From the NCBI GenBank assembly GCA_016213775.1, contig JACQZR010000231.1:1-50703 (forward strand): a stretch of DNA of 50,703 nucleotides, written 5' to 3'. Made by a program: the position numbers and the translations under genes. Within the stretch, counting starts at the first letter, position 1; every line of letters starts with the position of its first letter. Below are positions 34,426-42,618 of the stretch, one piece after another. Source of the stretch: Acidobacteriota bacterium. GTDB taxonomy: Bacteria; Acidobacteriota; Terriglobia; Bryobacterales; Bryobacteraceae. Below the pieces are notes generated by a model. That model had not been told where the DNA came from, did not search any database, and saw only the letters and a list, made by a program, of their open reading frames with translations.

Positions 34426-35841
34426 TTGAAGGTCGGTTTTGTAAGCCTCGGCTGCCCCAAGAATCTCGTCGACTCGGAAGTCATGATGGGCCAACTGTCC
34501 GTCCACGGCCACTCCATCACACCCAATCCTGACGATGCCGACATCATCGTCGTCAACACCTGTTCCTTCATCGACCCCGCCAAGCAGGAATCCGTCGACA
34601 CCATCCTCGAGATGGCCGAATACAAACGCACCGGCAGGGCCCAAAAGCTGATCGTCGCGGGTTGCCTCGTCGAGCGTTACCGGAACGATATTCAGGCCCA
34701 GATCCCCGAGGTGGACCACGTCATCGGCACCAACGAAATTGAGAAGATCGCGTCGCTGTGCGGCCCCTCCGATGCCACCGCGCCCAACCCGCTGGAGCCC
34801 TACCTCTACCACGACCTCACCCCGCGCCTCCGCGCCACACCTCGCCATTACGCCTACATCAAAATCGCCGAAGGCTGCGACCATCCCTGCACCTTCTGCA
34901 TCATTCCGCAGTTCCGCGGCAACTTCCGCAGCCGCCGCTTCGAATCCGTCATCTCTGAAGCCACGCGCCTGTTCTCTGAAGGAGTGCGCGAACTCAATCT
35001 GATCGGCCAGGACACAACCTTTTACGGCGAAGACCTCGACCTTAAGGACGGCCTCTCCGTTCTCCTCGATCGCCTCGCCCGGATCCCGCAAGCACAGAAC
35101 AACTGGATCCGCTTCCTCTACGCCTATCCGAATCGCGTGACGCAGAAGCTGCTCGATACCATCGCCGCCCATCCCAACCTCGCCAGCTACATCGACATGC
35201 CGTTACAACATGCCAGCGCCAACGTGCTCAAGCGCATGAAGCGCGGTGCAAATGGGGACATCTTCCTCAAGCTGTTGGACCGCATCCGCCGCACCATCCC
35301 CGGCGTCACCATCCGCACCAGCTTCATCGTCGGCTTCCCCGGCGAGACCGAACAGGATTTCGACGAGCTCTGCCAGTTCGTCCAGGCCGCCAGATTCGAT
35401 CGCCTCGGCGTCTTCACTTACTCAGACGAAGAAACCAGCAAGAGCTTCCACCTCGATGGCAAAGTGGACAAACGCACCATCACCAACCGCAAGCGCCGCC
35501 TGATGGCCATCCAGCGCAAGATCTCGAAAGCAGCCAACCGCCGTCTGATCGGCCAGGAAATCCCGGTGCTGCTGGAAGGACCTTCCGAAGAAACCGAGCT
35601 GTTATGGCAAGCCCGCATGCAAGGCCAGGCCCCGGAAATCGACGGCGTCTGCTACATCAACGACGATAACGAAACGGAAATGGCGCCGGGCCAGATGCGG
35701 CTCATGCGCGTCACTGAAGCGCACGATTACGACGTGGTCGGCGGACTGATCGACGAAGCCCCCGCTCCCCAGACGCCCGCCGTGCCGTTGTTCCCCATCA
35801 TCCGGTCCTCCAGTCCGGAGGCCACACGCCAGCGCGCCTGA
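34426..35841 (+). CDS. rimO: Ribosomal protein S12 methylthiotransferase RimO
   Basis: 471 residues starting at TTG (MKVGFVSLGCPKNLVDSEVM is the standard beginning of the family). The N-terminal domain holds three Cys for a cluster (SLGCPKN, NTCSFID, AGCLVERY). The radical-SAM domain has CDHPCTFCIIP with the CX3CX2C cluster site near 149. A C-terminal TRAM domain follows (GQEIPVLLEGPSEETELLWQ), then a tail of about 35 residues. The GTNEIEKI and GVRELNLIGQDTT motifs favour RimO over MiaB. It methylthiolates Asp88 of S12. AGGAAAG lies upstream. The next gene, yacG, begins 10 bp later. Confidence 0.96.
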   Translation: MKVGFVSLGCPKNLVDSEVMMGQLSVHGHSITPNPDDADIIVVNTCSFIDPAKQESVDTILEMAEYKRTGRAQKLIVAGCLVERYRNDIQAQIPEVDHVIGTNEIEKIASLCGPSDATAPNPLEPYLYHDLTPRLRATPRHYAYIKIAEGCDHPCTFCIIPQFRGNFRSRRFESVISEATRLFSEGVRELNLIGQDTTFYGEDLDLKDGLSVLLDRLARIPQAQNNWIRFLYAYPNRVTQKLLDTIAAHPNLASYIDMPLQHASANVLKRMKRGANGDIFLKLLDRIRRTIPGVTIRTSFIVGFPGETEQDFDELCQFVQAARFDRLGVFTYSDEETSKSFHLDGKVDKRTITNRKRRLMAIQRKISKAANRRLIGQEIPVLLEGPSEETELLWQARMQGQAPEIDGVCYINDDNETEMAPGQMRLMRVTEAHDYDVVGGLIDEAPAPQTPAVPLFPIIRSSSPEATRQRA

Positions 35842-35851
35842 CCCAGCTTTT

Positions 35852-36049
35852 ATGAAGTGCCCCAACTGCAAAAAGGAAGTTCCCTTCGGAGCCCCCCACA
35901 TGCCCTTCTGCAGCGAACGCTGCCAACTCCTGGACCTCGGTGCCTGGGCTTCGGAAGAATACGTCATCTCCACTCCCGCATCCACCCAGGCCACTCACCG
36001 CCAGGGCGGCGCCAGCGCCGAAGACGCGCCAATGGATGAGTTGGAATAG
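35852..36049 (+). CDS. yacG: YacG-type zinc-binding protein (DNA gyrase inhibitor family)
   Basis: 65 residues. Four Cys in CPNCKKEVPFGAPHMPFCSERC bind zinc, followed by the family's RCQLLDLGAWASEEY. E. coli YacG binds GyrB and inhibits gyrase. The acidic C-terminus ends APMDELE. It is likely co-transcribed with rimO. Its last third is duplicated 5 kb downstream (see the pseudogene at 40994-41101). Confidence 0.88.
   Translation: MKCPNCKKEVPFGAPHMPFCSERCQLLDLGAWASEEYVISTPASTQATHRQGGASAEDAPMDELE
35961..36010 (+). repeat. Direct repeat A (3' part of intact yacG)
   Basis: 50 bases identical at 48 positions to 41013-41062, same orientation. Similarity continues upstream at a lower level (about 12 of 15 bases), which keeps the yacG frame. 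Confidence 0.9.
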
Positions 36050-36093
36050 CGAGCGCCGAGGAGCCCATCGCCCTGGAAACGGCTGACCGATTT

Positions 36094-36109
36094 CTGACAC
36101 AAGACTGAT
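36094..36109. promoter_or_regulatory. Candidate response-regulator site before the histidine kinase gene
   Basis: CTGACACAAGACTGAT shares 11 of 16 bases with CAGACACGAATCTGAC at 38805-38820, before the PD40 gene; both are preceded by GGCTGA and CCG at similar distance. Common form CWGACACRARWCTGAY. Confidence 0.45.
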
Positions 36110-36151
36110 CCCACTCAGGCGATCGATCCGCCATAATGTGGATGACCACCA

Positions 36152-38119
36152 GTGAACCCTATGAGGTCGCGGCATCTCTCCTTGGATTCCGGGCGTCGCC
36201 TCCAGGCGATGTTCATGGCCATCGCTGCGCTGTTGACGGGAACCCTCTTGTGGCTTGGCTGGCAACTGTCCCAACAGGACCGCGAGTTGGCCTCGCAGCG
36301 AGCCCAGGAGCGGGGGGATAATGCCGCGGACCTGTCTGTTGCCGCCTTGCAGAAATCTCTTTCCCAGGCTGAAGAGCAGCTCACCCACATGGCGACGCTT
36401 CCATTGTCCGAGTTGCGGGGGGAAGCCTCGCGGGCCGCGGCATCGCTTGGAGGCGACAGCGTTTTCGTCGTGGCCCACAAGGCTGGGCTGGAGGTGTTTC
36501 CGGAAAAGCGGTTGCCGTTTCAACCGGACGGGGCGGCCGCATCCGCCGCGCCGCCGGCGCTGTTCGCCGAGGCCGATGCGTTCGAGTTCAGAAAACAGGA
36601 TTACCGGTCCGCCATTCTTACCGTTGAGCATCTGCTTAGCTCCAGCAACCCTACGGTTCGGGCCTCAGCGCTGATGCGGTTGGGCCGGCTGAATAGGAAG
36701 CAGGAAAAGTGGAATGAGGCACTGGCGGCATATGAGGAAATGCTGGCGCTCGCCGGTGCAATGGTGGAAGACCTGCCCGCTGAACTGGTCGCAAGGCAGG
36801 CGCGGCTGCGCGTCTTCGAAGAACGGGGAATGAATGAGTCCGCACGCCACGAGGCTGCCGCCCTGGCCAGTTTGATGGAAGCGCGGAAGTGGCGGTTGAA
36901 TCGCGGAGCCTACGAGTTCTTCCGGAGCGAGACCAGTCGAATCCTCGGCCCCGCATCCGGACCGGCCGGCACCGATGCCACGTTCGCCATGGCCGCGGCT
37001 GTCGCAAGCCTGCACGAATTCTGGCAGGAGAACAAGGAACCAATCGGCCGGCGGCTTTTTAGAGACAGTGGCGGTTGGAGTCTGGCGTTGTGGCGGGAAT
37101 CAGGCGATGCGAAAGTTGCGTTTCTCGTAGGACCTGTATGGTTGGACTCGGCTCTGCAAAAGGTGCTCTCGAGGCGGGAAATGTCGCTCAGTCTGACGGA
37201 CGCCGAGGGGCACACGGTGCTTGGTGAACTACCGGCCGGCACGCCACGGCAATCCGTGCGTCTGGCTTCCGTCACACAATTACCGTGGAATGTGCACGTT
37301 GTGGCCGGCAATGTAACGGCGGAGAAGTGGATGAATCTCCGCCGCCGATTGCTCGCCACGGCACTAGGGATCATTACCTTGTTCATTCTCGCAGGCGGCT
37401 ACCTCATCACACGCGCGGTGACTCGCGAACTTACGGTCAGCCGCCTGCAGTCGGATTTTGTTTCGGCTGTATCCCACGAATTCCGCACGCCGTTGACGAC
37501 CCTTTGCCTGCTCAGCGGCCAACTGGCGAAGGGAAAGATCGACAAGGCTGGAGATCAAAGCGAGTATTTCAATGTCCTGTCGAACGAGAGCCAGCGCCTG
37601 CGGCGCCTGGTGGAAGGGTTGCTCAACTTTGGCCGAATGGAAGCCGGCGCCGCGCAGTACCGTTTTGAGACCATCGACCCCGCGGAACTTGTTCAGCAAG
37701 TGACGGACGATTTCAGCCGCGAAGGGGAACGGCATCCGATTGAGGTGCACGCCCAAGCGGACGCGCCGCTGGTCCGCGCCGACCGCGCGGCTCTCGCTTG
37801 CGCGCTCTGGAACCTTTTGGACAATGCCGCAAAGTACTCCGCCGGATCCGCTCTCATCGAAGTGGACGTGGAGCGGGTGGACAACCGCGCGGCGATTCGT
37901 GTACGGGACCGGGGACAGGGCATCCCCGCCCCGGAGCAAGAGAGAATCTTTCACAAATTCGTGCGTGGCGAGGCAGCCATACAGGCGGGGATCCGCGGAA
38001 CTGGTTTGGGTTTGGCGATGGTCCGCCATATCGTCGCCGCGCACCACGGCGAGATCGAACTGCGCAGTGATCCGGGCAAAGGCACCGTCTTTACGCTGCT
38101 GCTGCCGGCGGTGGGTTGA
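36152..38119 (+). CDS. Membrane sensor histidine kinase
   Basis: 655 residues from GTG 36152; ATG 36161 (MRSRHLSLDSG) is equally possible. First membrane segment near 20-38 (MFMAIAALLTGTLLWLGW), a large periplasmic sensor of about 350 residues with a TPR-like helical part (ALMRLGRLNRKQEKWNEALA), second membrane segment LLATALGIITLFILAGGYLI near 400-420. HisKA H-box SHEFRTPLT near 441; N-box NLLDNAAKYS; G1 DRGQGIP; F-box FHKFVRG; G2 GTGLGLAMV. The response regulator gene begins 1 bp after its stop, so they form one transcription unit. The signal is unknown. Confidence 0.94.
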   Translation: MNPMRSRHLSLDSGRRLQAMFMAIAALLTGTLLWLGWQLSQQDRELASQRAQERGDNAADLSVAALQKSLSQAEEQLTHMATLPLSELRGEASRAAASLGGDSVFVVAHKAGLEVFPEKRLPFQPDGAAASAAPPALFAEADAFEFRKQDYRSAILTVEHLLSSSNPTVRASALMRLGRLNRKQEKWNEALAAYEEMLALAGAMVEDLPAELVARQARLRVFEERGMNESARHEAAALASLMEARKWRLNRGAYEFFRSETSRILGPASGPAGTDATFAMAAAVASLHEFWQENKEPIGRRLFRDSGGWSLALWRESGDAKVAFLVGPVWLDSALQKVLSRREMSLSLTDAEGHTVLGELPAGTPRQSVRLASVTQLPWNVHVVAGNVTAEKWMNLRRRLLATALGIITLFILAGGYLITRAVTRELTVSRLQSDFVSAVSHEFRTPLTTLCLLSGQLAKGKIDKAGDQSEYFNVLSNESQRLRRLVEGLLNFGRMEAGAAQYRFETIDPAELVQQVTDDFSREGERHPIEVHAQADAPLVRADRAALACALWNLLDNAAKYSAGSALIEVDVERVDNRAAIRVRDRGQGIPAPEQERIFHKFVRGEAAIQAGIRGTGLGLAMVRHIVAAHHGEIELRSDPGKGTVFTLLLPAVG

Positions 38120-38120
38120 T

Positions 38121-38795
38121 ATGGCAAGAATCCTCGTTGTCGAAGATGATGCGGGCATCGTGCTCGGGCTGAAGAATGAGCTGGTGATGGAGGGCTATGA
38201 AGTAGAAGTAGCCTGTGATGGCAAGAGCGGATTGGAACGGGCGCGCGGCGGTGCATTCGACCTCATCCTGCTCGACATCATGCTCCCGAGAAAAGACGGG
38301 TATTCCGTCTGCAGAGAGTTGCGTCAGGCGGGGGTTCGCACTCCGGTCCTGATGCTCACCGCCAAAGCTCTCGAGGCAGAGAAGGTTCTTGGATTGGAAC
38401 TTGGCGCCGACGATTATGTGACCAAGCCGTTCAGTTCTCTCGAACTCCGGGCTCGCGTTCGCGCGATGCTGCGGCGCGCCGTTCCCGATACGCAGGACAT
38501 CTACCGCTTCGGCGATGTGGAACTGGACATGACCCGCGCCGAGTTGCGGCGCGGCGGTAAGCCCGTGGAAACAACAACGCTCGAGTTCAAGCTGCTGGCG
38601 ACATTCGTTCGCAAGCGCGGGCGCATTCTCACCCGCGAACAGCTCCTCGAGGAAGTGTGGAGACCCGATAGCAGCCCCACGGATCGTGTTATCGACAACC
38701 ACATCATGAACCTGCGGCGGAAGGTGGAGCCCGATCCCCAGCAGCCGCGCTTTCTGATCAGTGTTCGTGGCCTTGGATACCGCTTCGATGGCTGA
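38121..38795 (+). CDS. OmpR-family response regulator
   Basis: 224 residues. Receiver domain ILVVEDDAG, phospho-acceptor Asp52 in LLDIMLPRKDG, Thr in MLTAKA and Lys in DDYVTKPFSSLEL. The C-terminal winged helix is of OmpR/PhoB type: TTLEFKLLATFVRKRGRILT, VIDNHIMNLRRKVEPD and SVRGLGYRF. Partner of the adjacent kinase. The matching 16-base motifs upstream of the kinase and of the PD40 gene are its most likely binding sites. Confidence 0.96.
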   Translation: MARILVVEDDAGIVLGLKNELVMEGYEVEVACDGKSGLERARGGAFDLILLDIMLPRKDGYSVCRELRQAGVRTPVLMLTAKALEAEKVLGLELGADDYVTKPFSSLELRARVRAMLRRAVPDTQDIYRFGDVELDMTRAELRRGGKPVETTTLEFKLLATFVRKRGRILTREQLLEEVWRPDSSPTDRVIDNHIMNLRRKVEPDPQQPRFLISVRGLGYRFDG

Positions 38796-38804
38796 ACCGC
38801 AAAT

Positions 38805-38820
38805 CAGACACGAATCTGAC
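38805..38820. promoter_or_regulatory. Candidate response-regulator site before the PD40 gene
   Basis: CAGACACGAATCTGAC lies in the 83-bp gap before the PD40 gene; it contains the palindrome TCAGA-N6-TCTGA (38804-38819) and resembles 36094-36109. Confidence 0.45.
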
Positions 38821-38878
38821 ATAGCCCCGAAATGGGCCAGACCGCCTGGGCCGTACTCTGGGGCCGGAGGTTGATGAA

Positions 38879-40930
38879 ATGCGAACCATTACGATATTCA
38901 CTCTGGCCATTGCGGCGCTGCTGGCGTTGGATGCCGCGCAACAGAAAGACACCAAGGCTGAGGCCCAACTGCAAGCGGCCATCAATAAAGAAACTGTAGA
39001 CGGCGATCTGAAGGCCGCCATCGAGCAATACCGGCGGATTGCGCAATCGAGCAACCGGCAGGTGGCGGGAAAGGCGCTGGTCCGTATGGGCCAATGCTAC
39101 GAGAAGCTCGGCGACAAAGAAGCGCGCAAGGCTTACGAGCGGGCCATCCGTGACTTCGCCGATTTGCCCGAAGTCGTCAATACGGCCAAATCCCGTCTGG
39201 CGGCACTCGAGGGTGGCTCCGAGAGCGGCGTTTCGGCCCGGTTGCTGTATTCGTATCCCGGTTCGGGACCCGAACAGCGCTTTTCCCAGGACGGACGTCT
39301 TTACGCGTTTACAGATTCCGGCGGTGGAATCGGCATTCGAGAGGTGTCCACCGGGCAGACCCGACTTATCGCGAAGTCCGGGAATCCCGAGTTCCTCGCC
39401 CTTTCGCGCGACGGAAAGCAGATTGCTTTCTGCGATTGGAACCGGGATTCAAAAACAAACCGTTGGATCTCCGAACTTCGTGTCATTGGGACAGACGGGG
39501 CCAACTCACGAACGATTCCATTCGGCTCACCCGACATGATGGCTGGCCCCAATGACTGGTCTCCGGACGGAAGACACCTGCTGATCAACCGCTGGCCTGG
39601 CGCGAGCAGCCCCATGGATATGGTCCTCATCGACGCCGCCACTGGAGCCCTGAAAGTGGCCGGTAAGACGCCGTCGCGGAGAGGCGGAAAGTTTTCTCCG
39701 GATGGAAAATTCATCGTCTTCGAAGCCGGGCCTGGCAGTGGACCGGGAGGGCCAACTGAGGACCGGGATATTTACGTGATGGCAGCGGACGGGAGCCAGG
39801 AAACGCCGATTCTCATTGGGCCATCGAGAGAGGAAAACCCGGTCTGGAGCCCCGACGGATCCCACATTCTCTTTGTCAGTAACCGGTCCGGATCTTCCGG
39901 CCTTTGGTCCATCCGCTTCCAGAATGGACGGACGGTTGGGGAACCGCAGCTGGTCCAGCAAGGCTTTCCCGGAAGCGTGATCGACATCACTGGCAATGGG
40001 GTTCTCTACTATCGGGTACAAGCTTCGGTTGGCGATGTGTATACGGCCGGTTTGGATCCGGCAACGGGAAAACTGACCGGGCAGCCGCAGCGCCAAACCC
40101 AGGTGGCGATCAACCGCGGACCCGTCTGGTCTCCGGACGGAACGACCCTGGCCTATTTCGCCAAATGCTCTGCTGTTCACTCGTTCCGCGACCTCCCGGA
40201 CCTTGTTCTTCGCGCGCCGGGAGGTGCTGAAAAGGTGCTCAAGGAGCGCTTCCGGGGTAGCTGCAGCGTGAACCCGCTGGCCTGGTTCCCGGACGGCCGT
40301 TCGTTATTGGTGCGGCAACTCAGGGAAGTGCAGGCCCTCGATATCACTTCCGGCGCCACACGCACTGTCTTCCGCGGTTTTGATGGCCGCGGATACGCCG
40401 CTCTGGCACCCGACGGAAAGTTCCTCTATCACTCCGGTTGGGATATGGCAGGTGGGATCTATCGCCGCGACGAGGCCGGCAATGCAACACTCATTGCCCC
40501 AACCTCGAGTTTCACCAAGAGCGTCAGGGGCGCCTCCCTTTCCGTCTCCCCCGACGGTAACCGGATCGCCATTCTCGATTCCGGGCGTGTCCGCGTCTTC
40601 CCCTCCCGCCGCGGCCCGATCCGCGATCTGTTCCAACCCAGGGCCGGGATCGTTACGCAGGGACCGCCACTGACGCGGACCGTCTGGTCCCCCGATGGGA
40701 AGTACGTCTATTTCAACGTTCCTGTCGACGAGAAGCAGCCCACGATGCGGCTTTGGCGCGCACCCGCCGAGGGAGGCGAGCCGGAGATGATTCTCGACAT
40801 GCCGGGTGTCGCCATACTCGCTCCATCGATCCACCCGGGTGGGAGGCAGATCGCTTTCTCCACTGACCACACTCGGTCCGAAACGTGGGAGCTACGGAAT
40901 GTTCTGTCTCAGTTGAAACTGCAAAGATAA
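38879..40930 (+). CDS. Periplasmic PD40/TolB-like beta-propeller protein with TPR-like N-terminus
   Basis: 683 residues, GGAGG before the ATG. Signal peptide MRTITIFTLAIAALLALDAA; a TPR-like helical part at about 25-110 (LKAAIEQYRRIAQSSNRQVA, GKALVRMGQCYEKLGDKEAR); then repeated PD40 blades: FSQDGRLYAFTDS, LSRDGKQIAFCDW, WSPDGRHLLINRW, FSPDGKFIVFEAG, WSPDGSHILFVSN, WSPDGTTLAYFAK, APDGKFLYHSG, WSPDGKYVYFNVP. Such proteins bind other proteins or ligands; the TolB link is structural. Placement after the two-component genes suggests that it is their target or senses for them. Confidence 0.85.
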   Translation: MRTITIFTLAIAALLALDAAQQKDTKAEAQLQAAINKETVDGDLKAAIEQYRRIAQSSNRQVAGKALVRMGQCYEKLGDKEARKAYERAIRDFADLPEVVNTAKSRLAALEGGSESGVSARLLYSYPGSGPEQRFSQDGRLYAFTDSGGGIGIREVSTGQTRLIAKSGNPEFLALSRDGKQIAFCDWNRDSKTNRWISELRVIGTDGANSRTIPFGSPDMMAGPNDWSPDGRHLLINRWPGASSPMDMVLIDAATGALKVAGKTPSRRGGKFSPDGKFIVFEAGPGSGPGGPTEDRDIYVMAADGSQETPILIGPSREENPVWSPDGSHILFVSNRSGSSGLWSIRFQNGRTVGEPQLVQQGFPGSVIDITGNGVLYYRVQASVGDVYTAGLDPATGKLTGQPQRQTQVAINRGPVWSPDGTTLAYFAKCSAVHSFRDLPDLVLRAPGGAEKVLKERFRGSCSVNPLAWFPDGRSLLVRQLREVQALDITSGATRTVFRGFDGRGYAALAPDGKFLYHSGWDMAGGIYRRDEAGNATLIAPTSSFTKSVRGASLSVSPDGNRIAILDSGRVRVFPSRRGPIRDLFQPRAGIVTQGPPLTRTVWSPDGKYVYFNVPVDEKQPTMRLWRAPAEGGEPEMILDMPGVAILAPSIHPGGRQIAFSTDHTRSETWELRNVLSQLKLQR

Positions 40931-40936
40931 GGACAG

Positions 40937-40962
40937 GGCGGGCGTCGAGGGCGGCGCCCGCC
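40937..40962 (+). terminator. GC-rich hairpin after the PD40 gene
   Basis: GGCGGGCG (40937-40944), a ten-base loop and CGCCCGCC (40955-40962) form a perfect 8-bp stem 7 bases past the stop. AAATACC follows and there is no U-run, so termination may be incomplete. Confidence 0.5.
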
Positions 40963-40993
40963 AAATACCGCCATCGGCGGGTGGATGCGTCGC

Positions 40994-41101
40994 GCATGAG
41001 CGTCGGGAGAAAACGTCACCTCCACTCCCGCATCCACCCAGGCCACTCACCGCCAAGGCGGCCAACAGGAGCCGGCCATCGAAGACTTCGACCTCGAATA
41101 A
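40994..41101 (+). pseudogene. Broken yacG 3' fragment
   Basis: In the yacG frame this reads A, stop, ASGENVTSTPASTQATHRQG, then GQQEPAIEDFDLE and TAA. It aligns with GAWASEEYVISTPASTQATH of intact yacG, with Trp changed to TGA. The zinc-finger part is absent. It ends 16 bp before the pectate lyase gene. Confidence 0.75.
41013..41062 (+). repeat. Direct repeat B (yacG 3' copy)
   Basis: Same orientation and 48/50 identical to 35961-36010. The two copies enclose the kinase, response regulator and PD40 genes. Confidence 0.9.
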
Positions 41102-41117
41102 CGTACCCTAAGAATAG

Positions 41118-42509
41118 ATGTTCCGCGCCGTACCGCTGCTGTTCCTGCTCTGGCAGCTTCTTCCCGCACAATCGCGCATTCACAGCCTCACCGGCTTCGC
41201 GCAAGCGGCAACCGGCGGCGGCATCCTGCCGGAGACCGATCCTGCCTACCGTCAGGCGTATACCCCCAATGATCTCGTGACCGCTTTGGACGACAAGTCT
41301 ACGAAGGTCATCGAAATCATGAACGACCTCCTCCTCGGCTTCAACGAAATCGACCCCACAGCCCGCATCGGCCCCCTGCGCTCTGCCTCGGCTCCATTGC
41401 TGCATCCCACGCTCCTTGCTTCCGGGGTCAGCCGGATCGACATCCAGGACAAAGACGGCCTCACCATTTTCTCCACCGTCGGGGCCACCATCCGCCACGC
41501 CACTTTCAACATTAAGCGGTCGAGCAATGTCATCATTCGCAATCTCAAGTTCGACGAGTTGTGGGAATGGGACGAAGCCTCCAAAGGCGATTACGATAAG
41601 CAGGACTGGGACTTCATCACCATCGACATAAACAGCGACAACATCTGGATCGACCACTGCACCTTCACCAAAGCCTACGACGGTGTCATCGACATCAAGG
41701 GCGGGTCGAAGAACGTGACGATTTCCTGGTGCCTCTTCCTTGGCGGCGATGGCGGTCCCGGCAGTTTCGTGCGCCGCCAAATCGACGCGCTCGAACGCGA
41801 CGGCACAGCGCCCATGTACACCTTTTTGCGAGCCAGCGGCTTCTCGCCGGAAGACATCATCGAGATTGCGCGCCCGCAGAAGAAGGGCCACCTGCTCGGC
41901 GCTAATGAGCTCGATCCCGCAAACGCCGATCTCGCCGTCACTCTCCACCACAACTACTACCGCAATATGCAGGACCGCATGCCCCGCCTCCGCGCCGGCA
42001 ACGCGCACGTTTTCAACATCTACGTGGACAACAGCGAGGCGTTGGCGGCCAAGGATCGCCGCGATGCCGTCGTTTCCGCCATGTCCAAGGCAAACGCATC
42101 CCGGCTGACCAGCACATATTCTTTCAAAATCACGCTCAACGGCGCCATCTCCACCGAAGGAGGCGCCGTGCTGGTGGAAAAATCCGCCTTTGTCAACGTG
42201 ATGCACCCGTTGCGGAACAATCAGAAAGACGCCAGCCTGATGCTCTACACCGGCAAGATACGCTCAATCGACACCTATTTCAAGCTGCGGGACTTCACCT
42301 TTCAGGGCGAGAGCGACACGCCGGACAGCCCTCTTGCCGCCATCCCCGCGCCCACCCTTCCGTTCTCCTGGAACGGGTTTACGGAACTCCCGTATGCCTA
42401 CGTTCCTAACGACGATCCCGCCGGTCTGCTGACCATCCTCACTCACCCCGACGGTGCTGCCGCGGGCGTCGTCTGGCCGCGCGCCGAGTGGCTGAAGACA
42501 TCCTACTGA
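41118..42509 (+). CDS. Secreted pectate lyase, polysaccharide lyase family 1-like
   Basis: 463 residues with signal peptide MFRAVPLLFLLWQLLPAQS. The parallel beta-helix core has the PL1 motifs: SNVIIRNLKFDELWEWDEAS, FITIDINSDNIWIDHCTFTK with the WIDHC signature and calcium-binding Asp residues, AYDGVIDIKGGSKNVTISWC, and VTLHHNYYRNMQDRMPRLRA with the catalytic Arg region. It should cleave polygalacturonan by beta-elimination outside the cytoplasm. The C-terminal 90 residues are outside the core. A strong terminator follows. Confidence 0.9.
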   Translation: MFRAVPLLFLLWQLLPAQSRIHSLTGFAQAATGGGILPETDPAYRQAYTPNDLVTALDDKSTKVIEIMNDLLLGFNEIDPTARIGPLRSASAPLLHPTLLASGVSRIDIQDKDGLTIFSTVGATIRHATFNIKRSSNVIIRNLKFDELWEWDEASKGDYDKQDWDFITIDINSDNIWIDHCTFTKAYDGVIDIKGGSKNVTISWCLFLGGDGGPGSFVRRQIDALERDGTAPMYTFLRASGFSPEDIIEIARPQKKGHLLGANELDPANADLAVTLHHNYYRNMQDRMPRLRAGNAHVFNIYVDNSEALAAKDRRDAVVSAMSKANASRLTSTYSFKITLNGAISTEGGAVLVEKSAFVNVMHPLRNNQKDASLMLYTGKIRSIDTYFKLRDFTFQGESDTPDSPLAAIPAPTLPFSWNGFTELPYAYVPNDDPAGLLTILTHPDGAAAGVVWPRAEWLKTSY

Positions 42510-42543
42510 GCAGCTCTACTGGGCCATAAACACGCGTGGCGCA

Positions 42544-42555
42544 GGCACTCCTGCC
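42544..42555 (-). repeat. 12-base element shared with the right end of the window
   Basis: GGCACTCCTGCC here; its reverse complement GGCAGGAGTGCC recurs at 50585-50596. Both lie between genes. Probably a dispersed intergenic repeat. Confidence 0.35.
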
Positions 42556-42559
42556 TGCC

Positions 42560-42581
42560 GTGTCGAGACTCATCTCGACAC
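42560..42581 (+). terminator. Intrinsic terminator of the pectate lyase gene
   Basis: GTGTCGAGA (42560-42568), loop CTCA, TCTCGACAC (42573-42581): a perfect 9-bp stem followed by GTCTTTC. Confidence 0.7.
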
Positions 42582-42618
42582 GTCTTTCAAATCAGGTTTC
42601 TGCGGTAACCTTAAGCCA

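Noticed and set aside
41016-42206. 396-residue minus-strand open frame opposite the pectate lyase
   Set aside because: Val/Gly/Asp-rich shadow without motifs; the lyase reading is certain.
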